A stretch of DNA of 64,000 nt, from NCBI RefSeq assembly GCF_003245365.1, contig NZ_NBIU01000005.1, positions 44,918-108,917 on the forward strand, in the 5' to 3' direction. This DNA comes from Helicobacter valdiviensis (GTDB lineage Bacteria > Campylobacterota > Campylobacteria > Campylobacterales > Helicobacteraceae). The position numbers and the translations under genes are program-made. Under the pieces are notes generated by a model. It saw only the letters and a program-made list of their open reading frames with translations, was not told where the DNA came from and did not search any database. How positions within the stretch are numbered: the first letter of the stretch is position 1; every line of letters starts with the position of its first letter. This document shows positions 52,668 to 62,192 of the stretch, one piece after another.

Positions 52668-54398
52668 ATGTGTGCTATTGTCGGAATTTATGGGGAAAAT
52701 AGTAGTCTTAGCACATTAGATTCAATGCTTGAAGCACTTAAGATGCGTGGGCTTGATTGTAGATATATAAAAGATTTTGGAAACTTTAAAGCAGGAATGA
52801 ATCGCTTAAGTATCAATGATATAGAAGGTGGGATTCAGCCCTTTTGCAACAGACATGAAGATATTTTTGTCTTTTTCAATGGAGAGATTTATAATCATAA
52901 AGACTTAAGGAGTGAGCTAGAGAGAGAGGGGATAGTCTTTAGCTCTACTTGTGATGGAGAGGTTTTGCCATATTTGTATGAGAAGTATGGAAGGGATTGT
53001 TTTTCTTTGCTAGATGGCATGTTTGCAATATGCGTGTATGAGCTAAAAAGCAACAAAATAATCCTTGCAAGAGATAGTATGGGCGAGAAGCCACTTTATT
53101 ATTATAAAGATTCTAAAAATTTTGCGTTTGGCTCTTTGATTAGCTCTTTGAGACAAATAGCAAATGTTAGCTTGAATAAAGAGGCTATTTGGGATTATTT
53201 TACATTTGGGTTTATACCAGAAAATCAGTGTATTTATAATGAAATCTGTGTTGTTCCACGCGGAGGGATTTTAGAGTTTTTTGATGGTGGGATAAGTATT
53301 ACAAAATTCACACCTAAAGTTTTTATCCCTAATTTAAGTGAAGATAGTCTAGTTTCATTTGCAAGAGAAGTTGTTACTAAGAGTGTGAGAGATAGGTTGC
53401 TTAGCGATTGCAGAGTTGGGGCGTTCTTAAGTGGTGGCTTAGATAGCTCTATTGTTTGTGCATTAGCTAAGGATTCATTGTATCAGTCTTTTAATATTTC
53501 TTTTTTAGATGATTTTGATCCATATTGTTCTTTTGCAAATGAGGGAGAGTATGCTAAGGAAGTTGCGAAGTTTTTAGGACTTAGTCATACTGAAGTTAAG
53601 GTTAGTTCTAGTGATTTTTTGGAAAGTTTAGATAATTTTATAGATTCCATAGATCAACCTTTTGGTGTTGTATCGGGTATTGGAATAAAAATGATTGCAA
53701 AAATAGCAAAAGAAATGGGGATAAAAGTGCTTCTTAGCGGAGATGGTGCTGATGAGTGCTTTGGTGGATATGCATGGTATCCAAAACTAGCTTTTAATGA
53801 TCCAAAATTTATAACAAAAGAAAAGCCAAAAGGTTGGCATTATTATGCTTATGAGAGCGAGAAGAGAGAATTTTGTGGTGAGTTTTTTGATAAGACTTAT
53901 AATTCTCTAAGGCATTTTCCATATTTTGATTTTAGAGAAATTACTCCGCTTGATTGTATTAACTTTGATAGGGAATTTTATTTAAAAAATGAAATGATGA
54001 TGAAGCTTGATAGAATGACTATGAGTGAGGGGGTTGAGGGGAGGGCTTGTTTTGTATCGCCTTTAATCGTTGAATTTAGCAAGAAGCTTAGCTATGAAAT
54101 ATTGCTAAAAAATGGCACAAAATGGCTACTAAAAGAGGCTTTTAAAGATTGTTTGCCACTTAGGATTATAGAAAGAGAGAAGCATGGGTTTAATCCTCCT
54201 ATTGATTATTGGATGCAAACTTCATGGAGGGGGCTATTAAATGAGGTTTTAAGTCCGCAAAATAGCCTTGTGAAAAATGGAATTATAAAAAGTAGAGAAG
54301 ATTTTTATGGTGTGATTAATAAAAGACAGGTTGGCTTTGGAAGCATTGCCTTTTTCGTGCTTATTCTTGGAAAATGGCTAGAAAAGGAGAAAATGTGA
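52668..54398 (+). CDS. asnB: AsnB-type glutamine-dependent amidotransferase (second of three)
   Basis: A 576-aa protein with Cys 2 (MCAIVGIYG), NRLSINDIEGG, FNGEIYNHKDL and CDGEVL in the glutaminase domain. The PP-loop is SGGLDSSIVCAL (about residue 255), followed by SGDGADECFGGYAWYP and KLDRMTMSEGVEGRACFVSP. All catalytic elements are intact. It is only distantly similar to the other two copies in the loops, so the three probably act on different acceptors. Its start lies just after the inverted GT4 fragments. Confidence 0.88.
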   Translation: MCAIVGIYGENSSLSTLDSMLEALKMRGLDCRYIKDFGNFKAGMNRLSINDIEGGIQPFCNRHEDIFVFFNGEIYNHKDLRSELEREGIVFSSTCDGEVLPYLYEKYGRDCFSLLDGMFAICVYELKSNKIILARDSMGEKPLYYYKDSKNFAFGSLISSLRQIANVSLNKEAIWDYFTFGFIPENQCIYNEICVVPRGGILEFFDGGISITKFTPKVFIPNLSEDSLVSFAREVVTKSVRDRLLSDCRVGAFLSGGLDSSIVCALAKDSLYQSFNISFLDDFDPYCSFANEGEYAKEVAKFLGLSHTEVKVSSSDFLESLDNFIDSIDQPFGVVSGIGIKMIAKIAKEMGIKVLLSGDGADECFGGYAWYPKLAFNDPKFITKEKPKGWHYYAYESEKREFCGEFFDKTYNSLRHFPYFDFREITPLDCINFDREFYLKNEMMMKLDRMTMSEGVEGRACFVSPLIVEFSKKLSYEILLKNGTKWLLKEAFKDCLPLRIIEREKHGFNPPIDYWMQTSWRGLLNEVLSPQNSLVKNGIIKSREDFYGVINKRQVGFGSIAFFVLILGKWLEKEKM

Positions 54399-55492
54399 GA
54401 AATATTTTAATATTAGCAGATCTTACAAGTCCGCTAATGAAACCAAGAATTTTAATGCTAAAAGACTTGCCGTATAATAAATATATCTTACACAATGCAA
54501 ATAATATTTCTTTAAATGATGAGATTATAAGCTCTTATGAGGGGTTTATTGTATTAGAGCACCCAAAAATAGAATCTCTAAAGCTTAGGTATTTGTATAG
54601 CTTTTTTTATACTTTTTATTTATTAATAAAGTTAAACCCAAAATTAATCGTAGTGCATTGGGCATCACGCCTATATCAAAACTTACTTTTAGCACTCTTT
54701 GGCAAGAGAGTTATAGTGCATACTATGGGCGGGGAGATAAACAAAGAAGAAGATTGCTATGGGAAGAAAAAATTTTTCACAGGAATATTACTAAGATATG
54801 CAAAGGTTATAACGGGTAAAACTGAAGTAATGAAGGAGATTGCTCTAAGTAATTTTCCTTTTTTGGATAAACAAAAAATAAAGATTCTTAGTTTTGGTGT
54901 TGAAGAAAGATTTTATGATATTTCAAGTGATGCTAAAAAAAGAGAGCTAAAAGTTGAGATTTTGGGAAAAGATTATAAAAATGTCTTCTTTTCCATACGC
55001 ACATTTAAAAGGATTCATTTTCACAAAGAGATAATAAGAGTTTTTTTGGATAGTTATAAAGATAGTGATGATACTTGTCTTATTGTTAGTGTTTTGTCTT
55101 GTGAGAGTGATTATTTGCGTGAGTGTGAGGAAGAGTTTGACTTAAAAAATCAAAAAAATATAATTTTTGTCAATATAAAACATGATGATATGCACAAGTT
55201 TTTATATATAAGTGATGCTATTTTATCCCTAAAGCTATTTGATGGAATCTCACAATCAATAATGGAAGCTTTGTGTGCTAGAGTGTTTGTAATAGCAAGT
55301 GACATAAAAAATCACGCAATGTTACTAGAGCATAAGAAAAATTCATATCTCATAAATGATTTTTTGGAGTTAAAAGATGCTTTTTGTTTTGTTTTGGATA
55401 ATACATTCCAAAATATAGACAATCAAATGCTAAATAGAAATAAACAAAAAAAATATTATCTTAGAATCTTAAAGGAGGAATTTGGTGTATAA
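54395..55492 (+). CDS. Glycosyltransferase, GT-B fold
   Basis: A 365-aa protein from the GTG at 54395 (AAAGGAG 4 nt upstream; overlap GTGA with the preceding stop). It shows VVHWASRLYQNLLLALFGKRVIVHTMGGE, GKTEVMKEIALSNFP, KILSFGVEERFYD, and the donor-site region ISDAILSLKLFDGISQSIMEAL with the two spaced acidic residues of GT4-type enzymes. Sugar specificity unknown. Confidence 0.78.
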   Translation: MRNILILADLTSPLMKPRILMLKDLPYNKYILHNANNISLNDEIISSYEGFIVLEHPKIESLKLRYLYSFFYTFYLLIKLNPKLIVVHWASRLYQNLLLALFGKRVIVHTMGGEINKEEDCYGKKKFFTGILLRYAKVITGKTEVMKEIALSNFPFLDKQKIKILSFGVEERFYDISSDAKKRELKVEILGKDYKNVFFSIRTFKRIHFHKEIIRVFLDSYKDSDDTCLIVSVLSCESDYLRECEEEFDLKNQKNIIFVNIKHDDMHKFLYISDAILSLKLFDGISQSIMEALCARVFVIASDIKNHAMLLEHKKNSYLINDFLELKDAFCFVLDNTFQNIDNQMLNRNKQKKYYLRILKEEFGV

Positions 55493-56466
55493 AGAGCATG
55501 TAAAATTATTAGTATGTCCCAAGTGCAAGGGGGAATTAGAGCTTATTGGAGAGGGTGAGTTTATAGAGAATGGATCTTTAGAATGCAAAAATTGCAATAT
55601 GTCTTATAATATCATAAATGGGATACCTAGATTTGTAGAAACTAGTAACTATGCAGATAGCTTTGGATTTGAGTGGAATATGCATAAAAAAACACAATAT
55701 GATAGTGCTAGTGGGGTTAGTGCAAGTAGAGAGAGATTTTATAAAGAGAGTAGATGGGAGAAGTGTGAGGGAGAGACTATCTTAGAGGCTGGTTGTGGTA
55801 GTGGTAGATTTACTCCACATGCACTTGAAATAGTAGGAGATAGCGGGCTTGTGATTAGCTTTGATTATTCTAATGCAGTAGATGCAGCAAGTTCTAAGCC
55901 AAGTAAGAATCTTTTGCGATTTCAAGCGGATATTTTTAATTTGCCACTAAGAGAAGAAGTTTGTGATAAATGTTTTTGTTTTGGGGTATTGCAACATACA
56001 CCCAGTGCAAGGAATGCTATAAAATCACTTGTGAAATCTTTGCGGGGGGGGGCGTTTTGTGTGTGATCATTATCCGTTTAACAAAAATACACCTTTTAAT
56101 ACAAAGTATTATGTGCGTCCTATTACGACTAGGATACCGCATAGGGCATTGTATAACTTTGGGAAAAGGTATGTAGATTTTATGTGGCCAGTTTTTAAGT
56201 TCAATAGAAGATTTTTCTCTCCATTTCGTGCAAATAGGATAAATTGGAGGCTTTTAATCCCTGATTATACTAGCGAGGGTTTAGATGAAGAGAAGTTAAA
56301 AGAGTGGGCGTATTTGGACTTTTTTGATATGTTAAGCCCAAAATATGATAGACCCATAAGAATGAGAACCTTGCATAGATTTTTAGAAGAATCAGGGCTA
56401 GAAAATGTAGAAACAAATCCTGGATATAATGGCTGGGAAGGTAGAGGAATAAAAAAGAGGAGGTAG
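55485..56466 (+). CDS. Phase-variable methyltransferase with Trm112-like zinc module (out of frame here)
   Basis: Start GTG at 55485 (or TTG at 55482) with GGAGG upstream. The N-terminus LLVCPKCKGELELIG ... CKNCNMSYNIINGIPRF is a Trm112-like zinc module; ILEAGCGSGRFTPHALEI is methyltransferase motif I and CFGVLQHTPSARNAIKSL follows. A G9 tract at the glycine turn sends the frame to a stop at 56066. The remainder lies in the next frame to 56466 (CDHYPFNKNTPFN ... RMRTLHRFLEESGL). G8 or G11 yields one protein of about 326 aa. Confidence 0.85.
56044..56052 (+). repeat. Poly-G tract, G9 (gene out of frame)
   Basis: The shortest tract of the set, at the same structural turn as the tract at 46185. 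G8 or G11 opens the frame. Confidence 0.93.
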
Positions 56467-56467
56467 G

Positions 56468-57880
56468 ATGAAAAGAAAAATATTAATTTATGGATATGGT
56501 TGGGTAGGAGAAAGTGTATTTAGATTTTGTTCCTGTTTTAATAATGTAAGCATTAGGGTTATTGATGAGAAAATAGATTTACATAAACAAGCTTTATATG
56601 ATGAACGATTTATCCAGCCCACAAAGAAGGAATTTCTAGAGTTTGATTATTATCTAATAGCGATTTTTACTCCCGCCAAAGCAGAAGAGGTAAAACAGAA
56701 ATTAATTGCTATTGGAATTTTGGAACATAAAATTAAAAATATTACAGAACAAAGATTTAGTGACAATATGAAATCTTTTGTAATTGAGTATTTTGAGAGT
56801 TTTGAAGAAATTTGCAAAGCATGGGAAAAGGATGATTTTTATTTGTCTTGTTTTCATAAAGTTTTAGATGATTTTATAAGTAAATATTATAAGATTAAAA
56901 ACAATTATGCTTTAAAGGATAAAAGAGAAAAATATGATGCTTTGGAGAAAATAAGTGTATTTTCTAAAATATTTGAGACTTCCACATCTAAATTGGGAGA
57001 TATTTCTCTTAATTATCCTGGTTTTTATGTTATGGCATCCACTTATAAAAAAAATGATAAAGACTTTTATTTTATAGAAAAAATTGATTTTGATAATATT
57101 GCCAAAAGAAGAAGAAATATAAAATTAATTGCTTGTCTTGGTAATAGTGCTTTAAGGGTTGAATATTTACCAACCAATCAAACAATTACTTCGTATATGC
57201 AAGAAGAGATAGGAGAAGAATATATCGTTTTAAATTTTGGTGTTAGTGGTTCCACTATTTATGAGCAACTAATGTTATATAATGCAATTGTATATCCCTT
57301 AAAACCAGATATAGTTATTAGTTTCTTTGGTGGCACAGAATTAAGATGTGGAGTTGTTGCTTGTGATGTAATGGTGAAAACACATAAAATGGTTTATGTG
57401 CCAAATGCTTGGGAGACTACTTTTAAAAGATCAAATCAAAGTAAAATAGATCTTTATTATGAAATGGGAAGAATTCCACAAAGTTCAAATAGTTTAATTA
57501 CGCAAAAGGATATTTTGATAGCGACTTATGAGCGTTTAAATCAGTTGAGAAATATAGTTTTTGCGGGGGGGGGGGCATTTTATGGGTTTATTCAGCCTAT
57601 TTTACCTTGTAAAAATGTATGGAGTCAGCAAGAAATACAAATGAGAAATAAGGAAAAGAAATATTATGATGAAGTATATCCAGATTATAATAGGATATTT
57701 GATATGATGAAGTCGTTTGTAAAAGAAATATCAGATTGGAACTTGCCTTATTTGTATAACCTAAATGATATTATTAGAGAATGTAAAGAAGATATTTTTA
57801 CAAACTATTGGATACATTGTAATGCACTAGGTAATAAAATGTGTGCCAAAAAAGTTGTGGAAATTTTAAAACAAAATTGA
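56468..57880 (+). CDS. Phase-variable SGNH-hydrolase-like protein with N-terminal Rossmann region (in frame)
   Basis: A 470-aa protein. Residues 1-95 look like a nucleotide-binding region (ILIYGYGWVGESVFRF). The C-terminal half has an SGNH-like order: CLGNSAL (225-227, Asn in place of the Asp of GDS), NFGVSGST (256-263), SFFGGTELRCG (288-291) and a late YWIHCNALGN with the catalytic-type His. Such enzymes add or remove O-acyl groups on glycans. The G11 tract codes Gly 367-369 (FAGGGAFYGF). Two bases separate it from the methyltransferase. Confidence 0.65.
   Translation: MKRKILIYGYGWVGESVFRFCSCFNNVSIRVIDEKIDLHKQALYDERFIQPTKKEFLEFDYYLIAIFTPAKAEEVKQKLIAIGILEHKIKNITEQRFSDNMKSFVIEYFESFEEICKAWEKDDFYLSCFHKVLDDFISKYYKIKNNYALKDKREKYDALEKISVFSKIFETSTSKLGDISLNYPGFYVMASTYKKNDKDFYFIEKIDFDNIAKRRRNIKLIACLGNSALRVEYLPTNQTITSYMQEEIGEEYIVLNFGVSGSTIYEQLMLYNAIVYPLKPDIVISFFGGTELRCGVVACDVMVKTHKMVYVPNAWETTFKRSNQSKIDLYYEMGRIPQSSNSLITQKDILIATYERLNQLRNIVFAGGGAFYGFIQPILPCKNVWSQQEIQMRNKEKKYYDEVYPDYNRIFDMMKSFVKEISDWNLPYLYNLNDIIRECKEDIFTNYWIHCNALGNKMCAKKVVEILKQN
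57565..57575 (+). repeat. Poly-G tract, G11 (gene in frame)
   Basis: In the SGNH-like gene, codons for Ala-Gly-Gly-Gly-Ala near residue 367. Confidence 0.95.
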
Positions 57881-57890
57881 TGGGAATTTT

Positions 57891-59374
57891 ATGAAAAATC
57901 TTAAAGTATTCTCAAAGGATATGTCTAATGTTCATATTAGTAAGGCTGTAGAATTAGCTAGAGAATTAGAGATATATGGTGAGTATGAGTTGGTTGCTCA
58001 ATTTGAAAAACAAGATAAAAAAGAAGATTGTTTGAGTGTAATTGCTGGTGCTATTAAAAAGCGTTTGGAGAGCGAAGTGCCTAGTTTTAGTATCCATGAT
58101 GATATTATTAAAATAGATACATTGGAGATTATCCGTATCTTGAATAAATTTTGTATGGCATTTTTAGGTTATTTGTCAAAGAATACAATATCCTTGTTAG
58201 AAGATGCGGTAGATAAGCATTTGCAAAATACAAAGTCAGTAATCGGTTTTGATTTAAAAGCAGATGTAGGAATTGTTCCTCCGCTTATTCATAAAACCTG
58301 CAAACATACTCAAGGTATTGTGCGGGTACTAGAAAGTTTTGGTTTAACTTTGGCGTATTGCTATTGTGAAGATGTAAGTAATCCAATATATCATAGACAA
58401 AAAGCTATGTATGGAGATTGTTTGTATTTTTATATGTTTGATATTAAGGTTATTGTTTCAAGTTATAACTTACCATTGTATCGTCTTAAGAAAGTTCCAC
58501 AAATTTTATATATTAACCATGTTTTTAATTCTGTATTAAAATATTTATGTTGGAAAAAGGAAGAAAAATATTTTTATAATGCAATTTTAGAATACAGACT
58601 TTTGCGTTGTCATTATTCTTTGTGCCATACAAAAAGTGAGAAAAAGTTATTGAAACTAGCTTTAGAAAAGTATAAGATTAGTGAACACAAAATTATAAAA
58701 TCTGGTTATCCAAGCTTTGATGAAAGCTATAAGAGTTTTAATTTTTTAAACAAAACAATAGGTAGCGGGGGGGGGGGGAATATTTGCTGATTGCTCCAAG
58801 CCATATAGGTAAGTTTTTGGATAATCAAATGATATTTGAAGTTATTGTTGAAAAGTTAGAAGAGGGAATGAAAATTATTTTAAGGGGGCATCCAAGTTTT
58901 ATTAATGAAGAAAAAAAGAAATATGAAATGCAATTGAGAATTTTGAGTCAGTATAAAGATTTTATATTTGATGATGGTAATGCAGAGAGATTTTGCAAAA
59001 AAATGAGAATAGATTGTGTAGATACTCTAAGTATTGCTATGTATAATAGCTTTGCTCTACTTAGTGATTCGAGTTCTTTGGCTTACACTTATCCATTTGT
59101 ATCCTTGAAGCCTTGTATTATGTATTTAGATGATTTATTAGAAGGGGGTATAAGTTTAGATGGCATATCTTATTGCAATAAAATAATGCATTTGGTTGTG
59201 CATAATGCAGATGATCTTAAAAAAAGCATTAATAAAGCCATGGATAAAAATATTCAACAAGAATATGCTATTAATATTAAGCAATTGCAAAATAAGGAAA
59301 TATATAATATTGAACATTCTGCTAAAGAAATAGCAGTAGCGATAAAGAGGATATTGAGGAAAAATAATCTATAA
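57891..59374 (+). CDS. Phase-variable CDP-glycerol transferase-like protein (out of frame here)
   Basis: The 5' frame runs to 58790 (299 aa) and the 3' frame continues to 59374. A G12 tract separates them. G13 or G10 gives one protein of 494 aa with HKTCKHTQGIVRVLESFG, YINHVFNSVLKYLCWKK, then after the tract LLIAPSHIGKFLDNQMIFE, IILRGHPSFINEEKK, SFALLSDSSSLAYTYPFVS and LKPCIMYLDD. The last elements match the C-half of the gene at 49853 and of CDP-glycerol transferases. Currently only the N-terminal part would be made. Confidence 0.72.
58767..58778 (+). repeat. Poly-G tract, G12 (gene out of frame)
   Basis: It separates the two halves of the 57891 gene; G13 or G10 joins them (GEYLLIAPSH). Confidence 0.95.
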
Positions 59375-59379
59375 TTAAA

Positions 59380-59430
59380 ATGGTGGCAAAAAAAGTGGTT
59401 GAAATCTTAAAGCAAAAAGGAGCAATTTAG
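59380..59430 (+). pseudogene. Remnant 3' end of an SGNH-like gene
   Basis: A 16-codon frame whose product contains AKKVVEILKQK, nearly the same as the C-terminus AKKVVEILKQN of the SGNH-like protein ending at 57880. It is followed by AAAGGAG and the next asnB-type gene. It looks like the leftover tail of a second copy of that gene. Confidence 0.6.
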
Positions 59431-59433
59431 TTA

Positions 59434-61116
59434 ATGTGTAGCATTTGTGGAGGGACTTATCCACTAGAAATTATTAAAAAAGCATCGCAAAAAATGCTCC
59501 ATAGGGGGCCTGATTTTAGTGGAGAATTTGAATGTGATGGAGTGTCTTTAGCACATAATCGCTTGAGCATTATTGATTTAGATAAAGAGGCAAACCAGCC
59601 TTTTATTTCTCCTATGTATCCGCATTTAGTGCTTGTTTTTAATGGAGAAATTTATAATTATTTAGAACTTAAAGCTGAATTAGAAAAAGAGGGTGTGGAG
59701 TTTAAAACCAAAAGCGATACGGAAGTTTTACTGGCTATGTATGCAAAATTTGGCACAAGAGCTTTGCAAAAATTGAATGGAGATTTTGCATTTGTAATCT
59801 ATGACAAACACGATAAAAGCTTCTTTTTAGCACGAGATAGGCTTGGGAATAAGCCCCTTTTTTACTCTCTTAAGAATAATAGATTAATTTTTGCTTCTGA
59901 AATTAAGGCTATTTTAGAAGTGGTGGGTGTTGCATTTTGTGAAGAAGAGGTGTCTAAATGGCTTTTATTTGGTAATGGAAGTGGAGAGGAGACGATTTAT
60001 AAAGATATTTATGAATTTCCTAAAGCACATTTTGGAACTTTTAAAAATGGAAAATTCAATACAGAGCGCTATTGGAATTTAGAGATAAAGCAAGAGATTA
60101 ATGATTTATCTTTGGGTGTGGAAGAATTAGAAGAATTATTGCTTAGTTCCCTAAGGTTAAGATTAAGAAGTGATGTTAAGGTAGCTATGGCAGTTTCTGG
60201 GGGGATTGATAGTTCAATTTTAGCAGCATTAGTTTGTAAGAACAATCTTCAAAGTGAATTTTTTGGTATTTGTTTTAAGGGTATCCAAGAAGCAAACGAA
60301 AAAGAATTTATGCAAAATTTAGCAAATACACTTAAGCTTAAATTAGAAATTGTGGAAGCTTCTATGCAGGCAATAAAAAGTGATTTTAAAGATCTTGTTT
60401 TTTTCCAAGATGAGATTTTTAGAAGTTTTTCTATTTATATGCAATATGTATTATTTAAAAATATTGCTTTAAAAGATTGCAAGGTGGTTCTTAGTGGGCA
60501 GGGTGCTGATGAACTTTTTGGTGGGTATTATCATCATGTAGGGAGATATATTTTTTCTACCCCTAATGCTTTTAAAGATAGAATTAGAGTTTATGGCAAT
60601 GAGGCTTTGAGGGAATATTTATTTGGGCTTAAATGTTCTTTAGCAAAAGAAGAGAAGTTACAACTTTTTACAGAAGATAACCAAGAAGAAATTGCAAAAT
60701 TATTCAATAATTCTTTGCCTATTCCTAGTATGGAGCATTTGCTAGAGAGGTTTCAAATGGATTTTGATTTAGGATTATGGTTGGATACTCTTAAATATAA
60801 TTTGCCAAATTTATTGCGTTATGAGGATAGAAATGCAATGGCACATTCTTTGGAAAATCGCACCCCTTTTACAGATTATAGAGTAGTGGAGTTTGCTTTT
60901 AAGTTAAGTAATTCGTTAAAATTTCAAAAAGGTTATAGTAAATATATTTTAAGAGTTCTACTAGATAGGCTAGGTTTGAAAGAATTGGCTTGGAGAAAAG
61001 GAAAAGTAGGTTTTGGAGTTCCAGAAAGAGCAATTATGCAAACTTTAGGATATAATTATCAAAGTCTTTTTGATATTCGTTATATTGAGTTTCAGATTTT
61101 AAGGGAGAGGGAATGA
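59434..61116 (+). CDS. asnB: AsnB-type glutamine-dependent amidotransferase (third of three)
   Basis: A 560-aa protein with Cys 2 (MCSICGGTYP), AHNRLSIIDLDKEANQP, FNGEIYNYLEL and KSDTEVLLAMY. The PP-loop is SGGIDSSILAAL (about residue 255); LSGQGADELFGGYYHH and RYEDRNAMAHSLENRTPFTD follow, as in true asparagine synthetases. It leads the block DUF354 - oxidoreductase - formyltransferase with short overlaps. A shared route to an amidated, N-formylated amino sugar is plausible. Confidence 0.88.
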   Translation: MCSICGGTYPLEIIKKASQKMLHRGPDFSGEFECDGVSLAHNRLSIIDLDKEANQPFISPMYPHLVLVFNGEIYNYLELKAELEKEGVEFKTKSDTEVLLAMYAKFGTRALQKLNGDFAFVIYDKHDKSFFLARDRLGNKPLFYSLKNNRLIFASEIKAILEVVGVAFCEEEVSKWLLFGNGSGEETIYKDIYEFPKAHFGTFKNGKFNTERYWNLEIKQEINDLSLGVEELEELLLSSLRLRLRSDVKVAMAVSGGIDSSILAALVCKNNLQSEFFGICFKGIQEANEKEFMQNLANTLKLKLEIVEASMQAIKSDFKDLVFFQDEIFRSFSIYMQYVLFKNIALKDCKVVLSGQGADELFGGYYHHVGRYIFSTPNAFKDRIRVYGNEALREYLFGLKCSLAKEEKLQLFTEDNQEEIAKLFNNSLPIPSMEHLLERFQMDFDLGLWLDTLKYNLPNLLRYEDRNAMAHSLENRTPFTDYRVVEFAFKLSNSLKFQKGYSKYILRVLLDRLGLKELAWRKGKVGFGVPERAIMQTLGYNYQSLFDIRYIEFQILRERE

Positions 61117-62192
61117 TTTGGATTGATGTGGCAACCCCAAAATATGCTATGTTTTTTGCAAAAATGATAAAGGAATTAAAAAAACAAGAATATGAGATTT
61201 TGGTAACCACACGCTATGCTCCAAACTATACAGAAGCTAAAGAAATTTTAGAATTGCATAATATTCCACATATTGTGCTTGGAGAATATGGGGGAGCAAG
61301 TTTATTAGAAAAATTTGAAGCTAGGATTTTTCGTCAAAAAGAGATATTGGATTTGTTTAAAGCTAGAGGAGTTCCGAAGGTTTTGATATGTGGGGCAGTT
61401 GTAGATAGTGTGCAGGTAGCTTATGGGATTGGGATACCAGTTGTAAATATTTATGACACTCCAGCTTTTACAACTCCAGGGGATAAGGCTTGCCCTAAAG
61501 AGCTAACAGCGGTTTCAAGATTAACTTTGCCTTTTTCAAAGCTTTTTTTCTATCCTTTTATTTTTCCCAAAGAGCTAATGCTACGCTTTGCACTAGATGA
61601 AAATCAAATCCAATCCTATCCTTTTATTGATGTAGCTTTATGGATTAGTGATCTTAAAAAAGAAGCAAAGAATGATTTTAGAATGCGTTATGGGCTAGAC
61701 ATTTCTAAGCCTACTATTTTGATAAGAGAAGAAGAATATAAAGCCCATTATGTAAAAGAAAAAATCCCCACTATTTATGAGGTTATTCCTTTATTAAAAA
61801 AAGAATTAGATGCAAATTTAGTAATTATGCCTCGCTATGAAAAAGAAAGATTGAAAAACGATTTTAGTGCTTATGCGACGATTTTAGATGAGAAATTAAA
61901 ACCTGAAGAATTTTATCCTTTTATTGATATGTTTATTGGTGGGGGAGGCACGATGAATTTAGAAGCAGTTTGTTATGGCATACCTACGATTTCAACGCGT
62001 TCTATTTGGCTAATCCATGATCAATATCTTGTTAAGAATAATTTGATGTATTGGAGTCAAGATTGTAAAGAGATTTTAGAAATTACAAAAAAAATGTTGG
62101 GAAAAAGAGTGCAAAGTAGGGACTTTTTTATACAAGGAGAATGTAATTTTAAGGCGATGATTGAACGCATACAAAAGGAGATTTTATGTTAG
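61113..62192 (+). CDS. DUF354 domain glycosyltransferase-like protein
   Basis: A 359-aa protein with the DUF354 opening (WIDVATPKYAMFFAKMIKELK), VNIYDTPAFTTPGDKACP and the C-terminal FIGGGGTMNLEAVCYGIPTIS, which has the look of a UDP-binding GT-B half (compare MurG/WecB-like folds). The GGGG here is written GGTGGGGGAGGC, not a pure tract. The family occurs in archaeal and bacterial polysaccharide loci with unknown chemistry. Four-base overlap with asnB and 7-base overlap with the next gene. Confidence 0.75.
   Translation: MIWIDVATPKYAMFFAKMIKELKKQEYEILVTTRYAPNYTEAKEILELHNIPHIVLGEYGGASLLEKFEARIFRQKEILDLFKARGVPKVLICGAVVDSVQVAYGIGIPVVNIYDTPAFTTPGDKACPKELTAVSRLTLPFSKLFFYPFIFPKELMLRFALDENQIQSYPFIDVALWISDLKKEAKNDFRMRYGLDISKPTILIREEEYKAHYVKEKIPTIYEVIPLLKKELDANLVIMPRYEKERLKNDFSAYATILDEKLKPEEFYPFIDMFIGGGGTMNLEAVCYGIPTISTRSIWLIHDQYLVKNNLMYWSQDCKEILEITKKMLGKRVQSRDFFIQGECNFKAMIERIQKEILC

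Noticed and set aside
61936..61950. GGGG in the DUF354 protein as a thirteenth contingency tract
   Set aside because: The codons are mixed (GGT GGG GGA GGC), so there is no long homopolymer.
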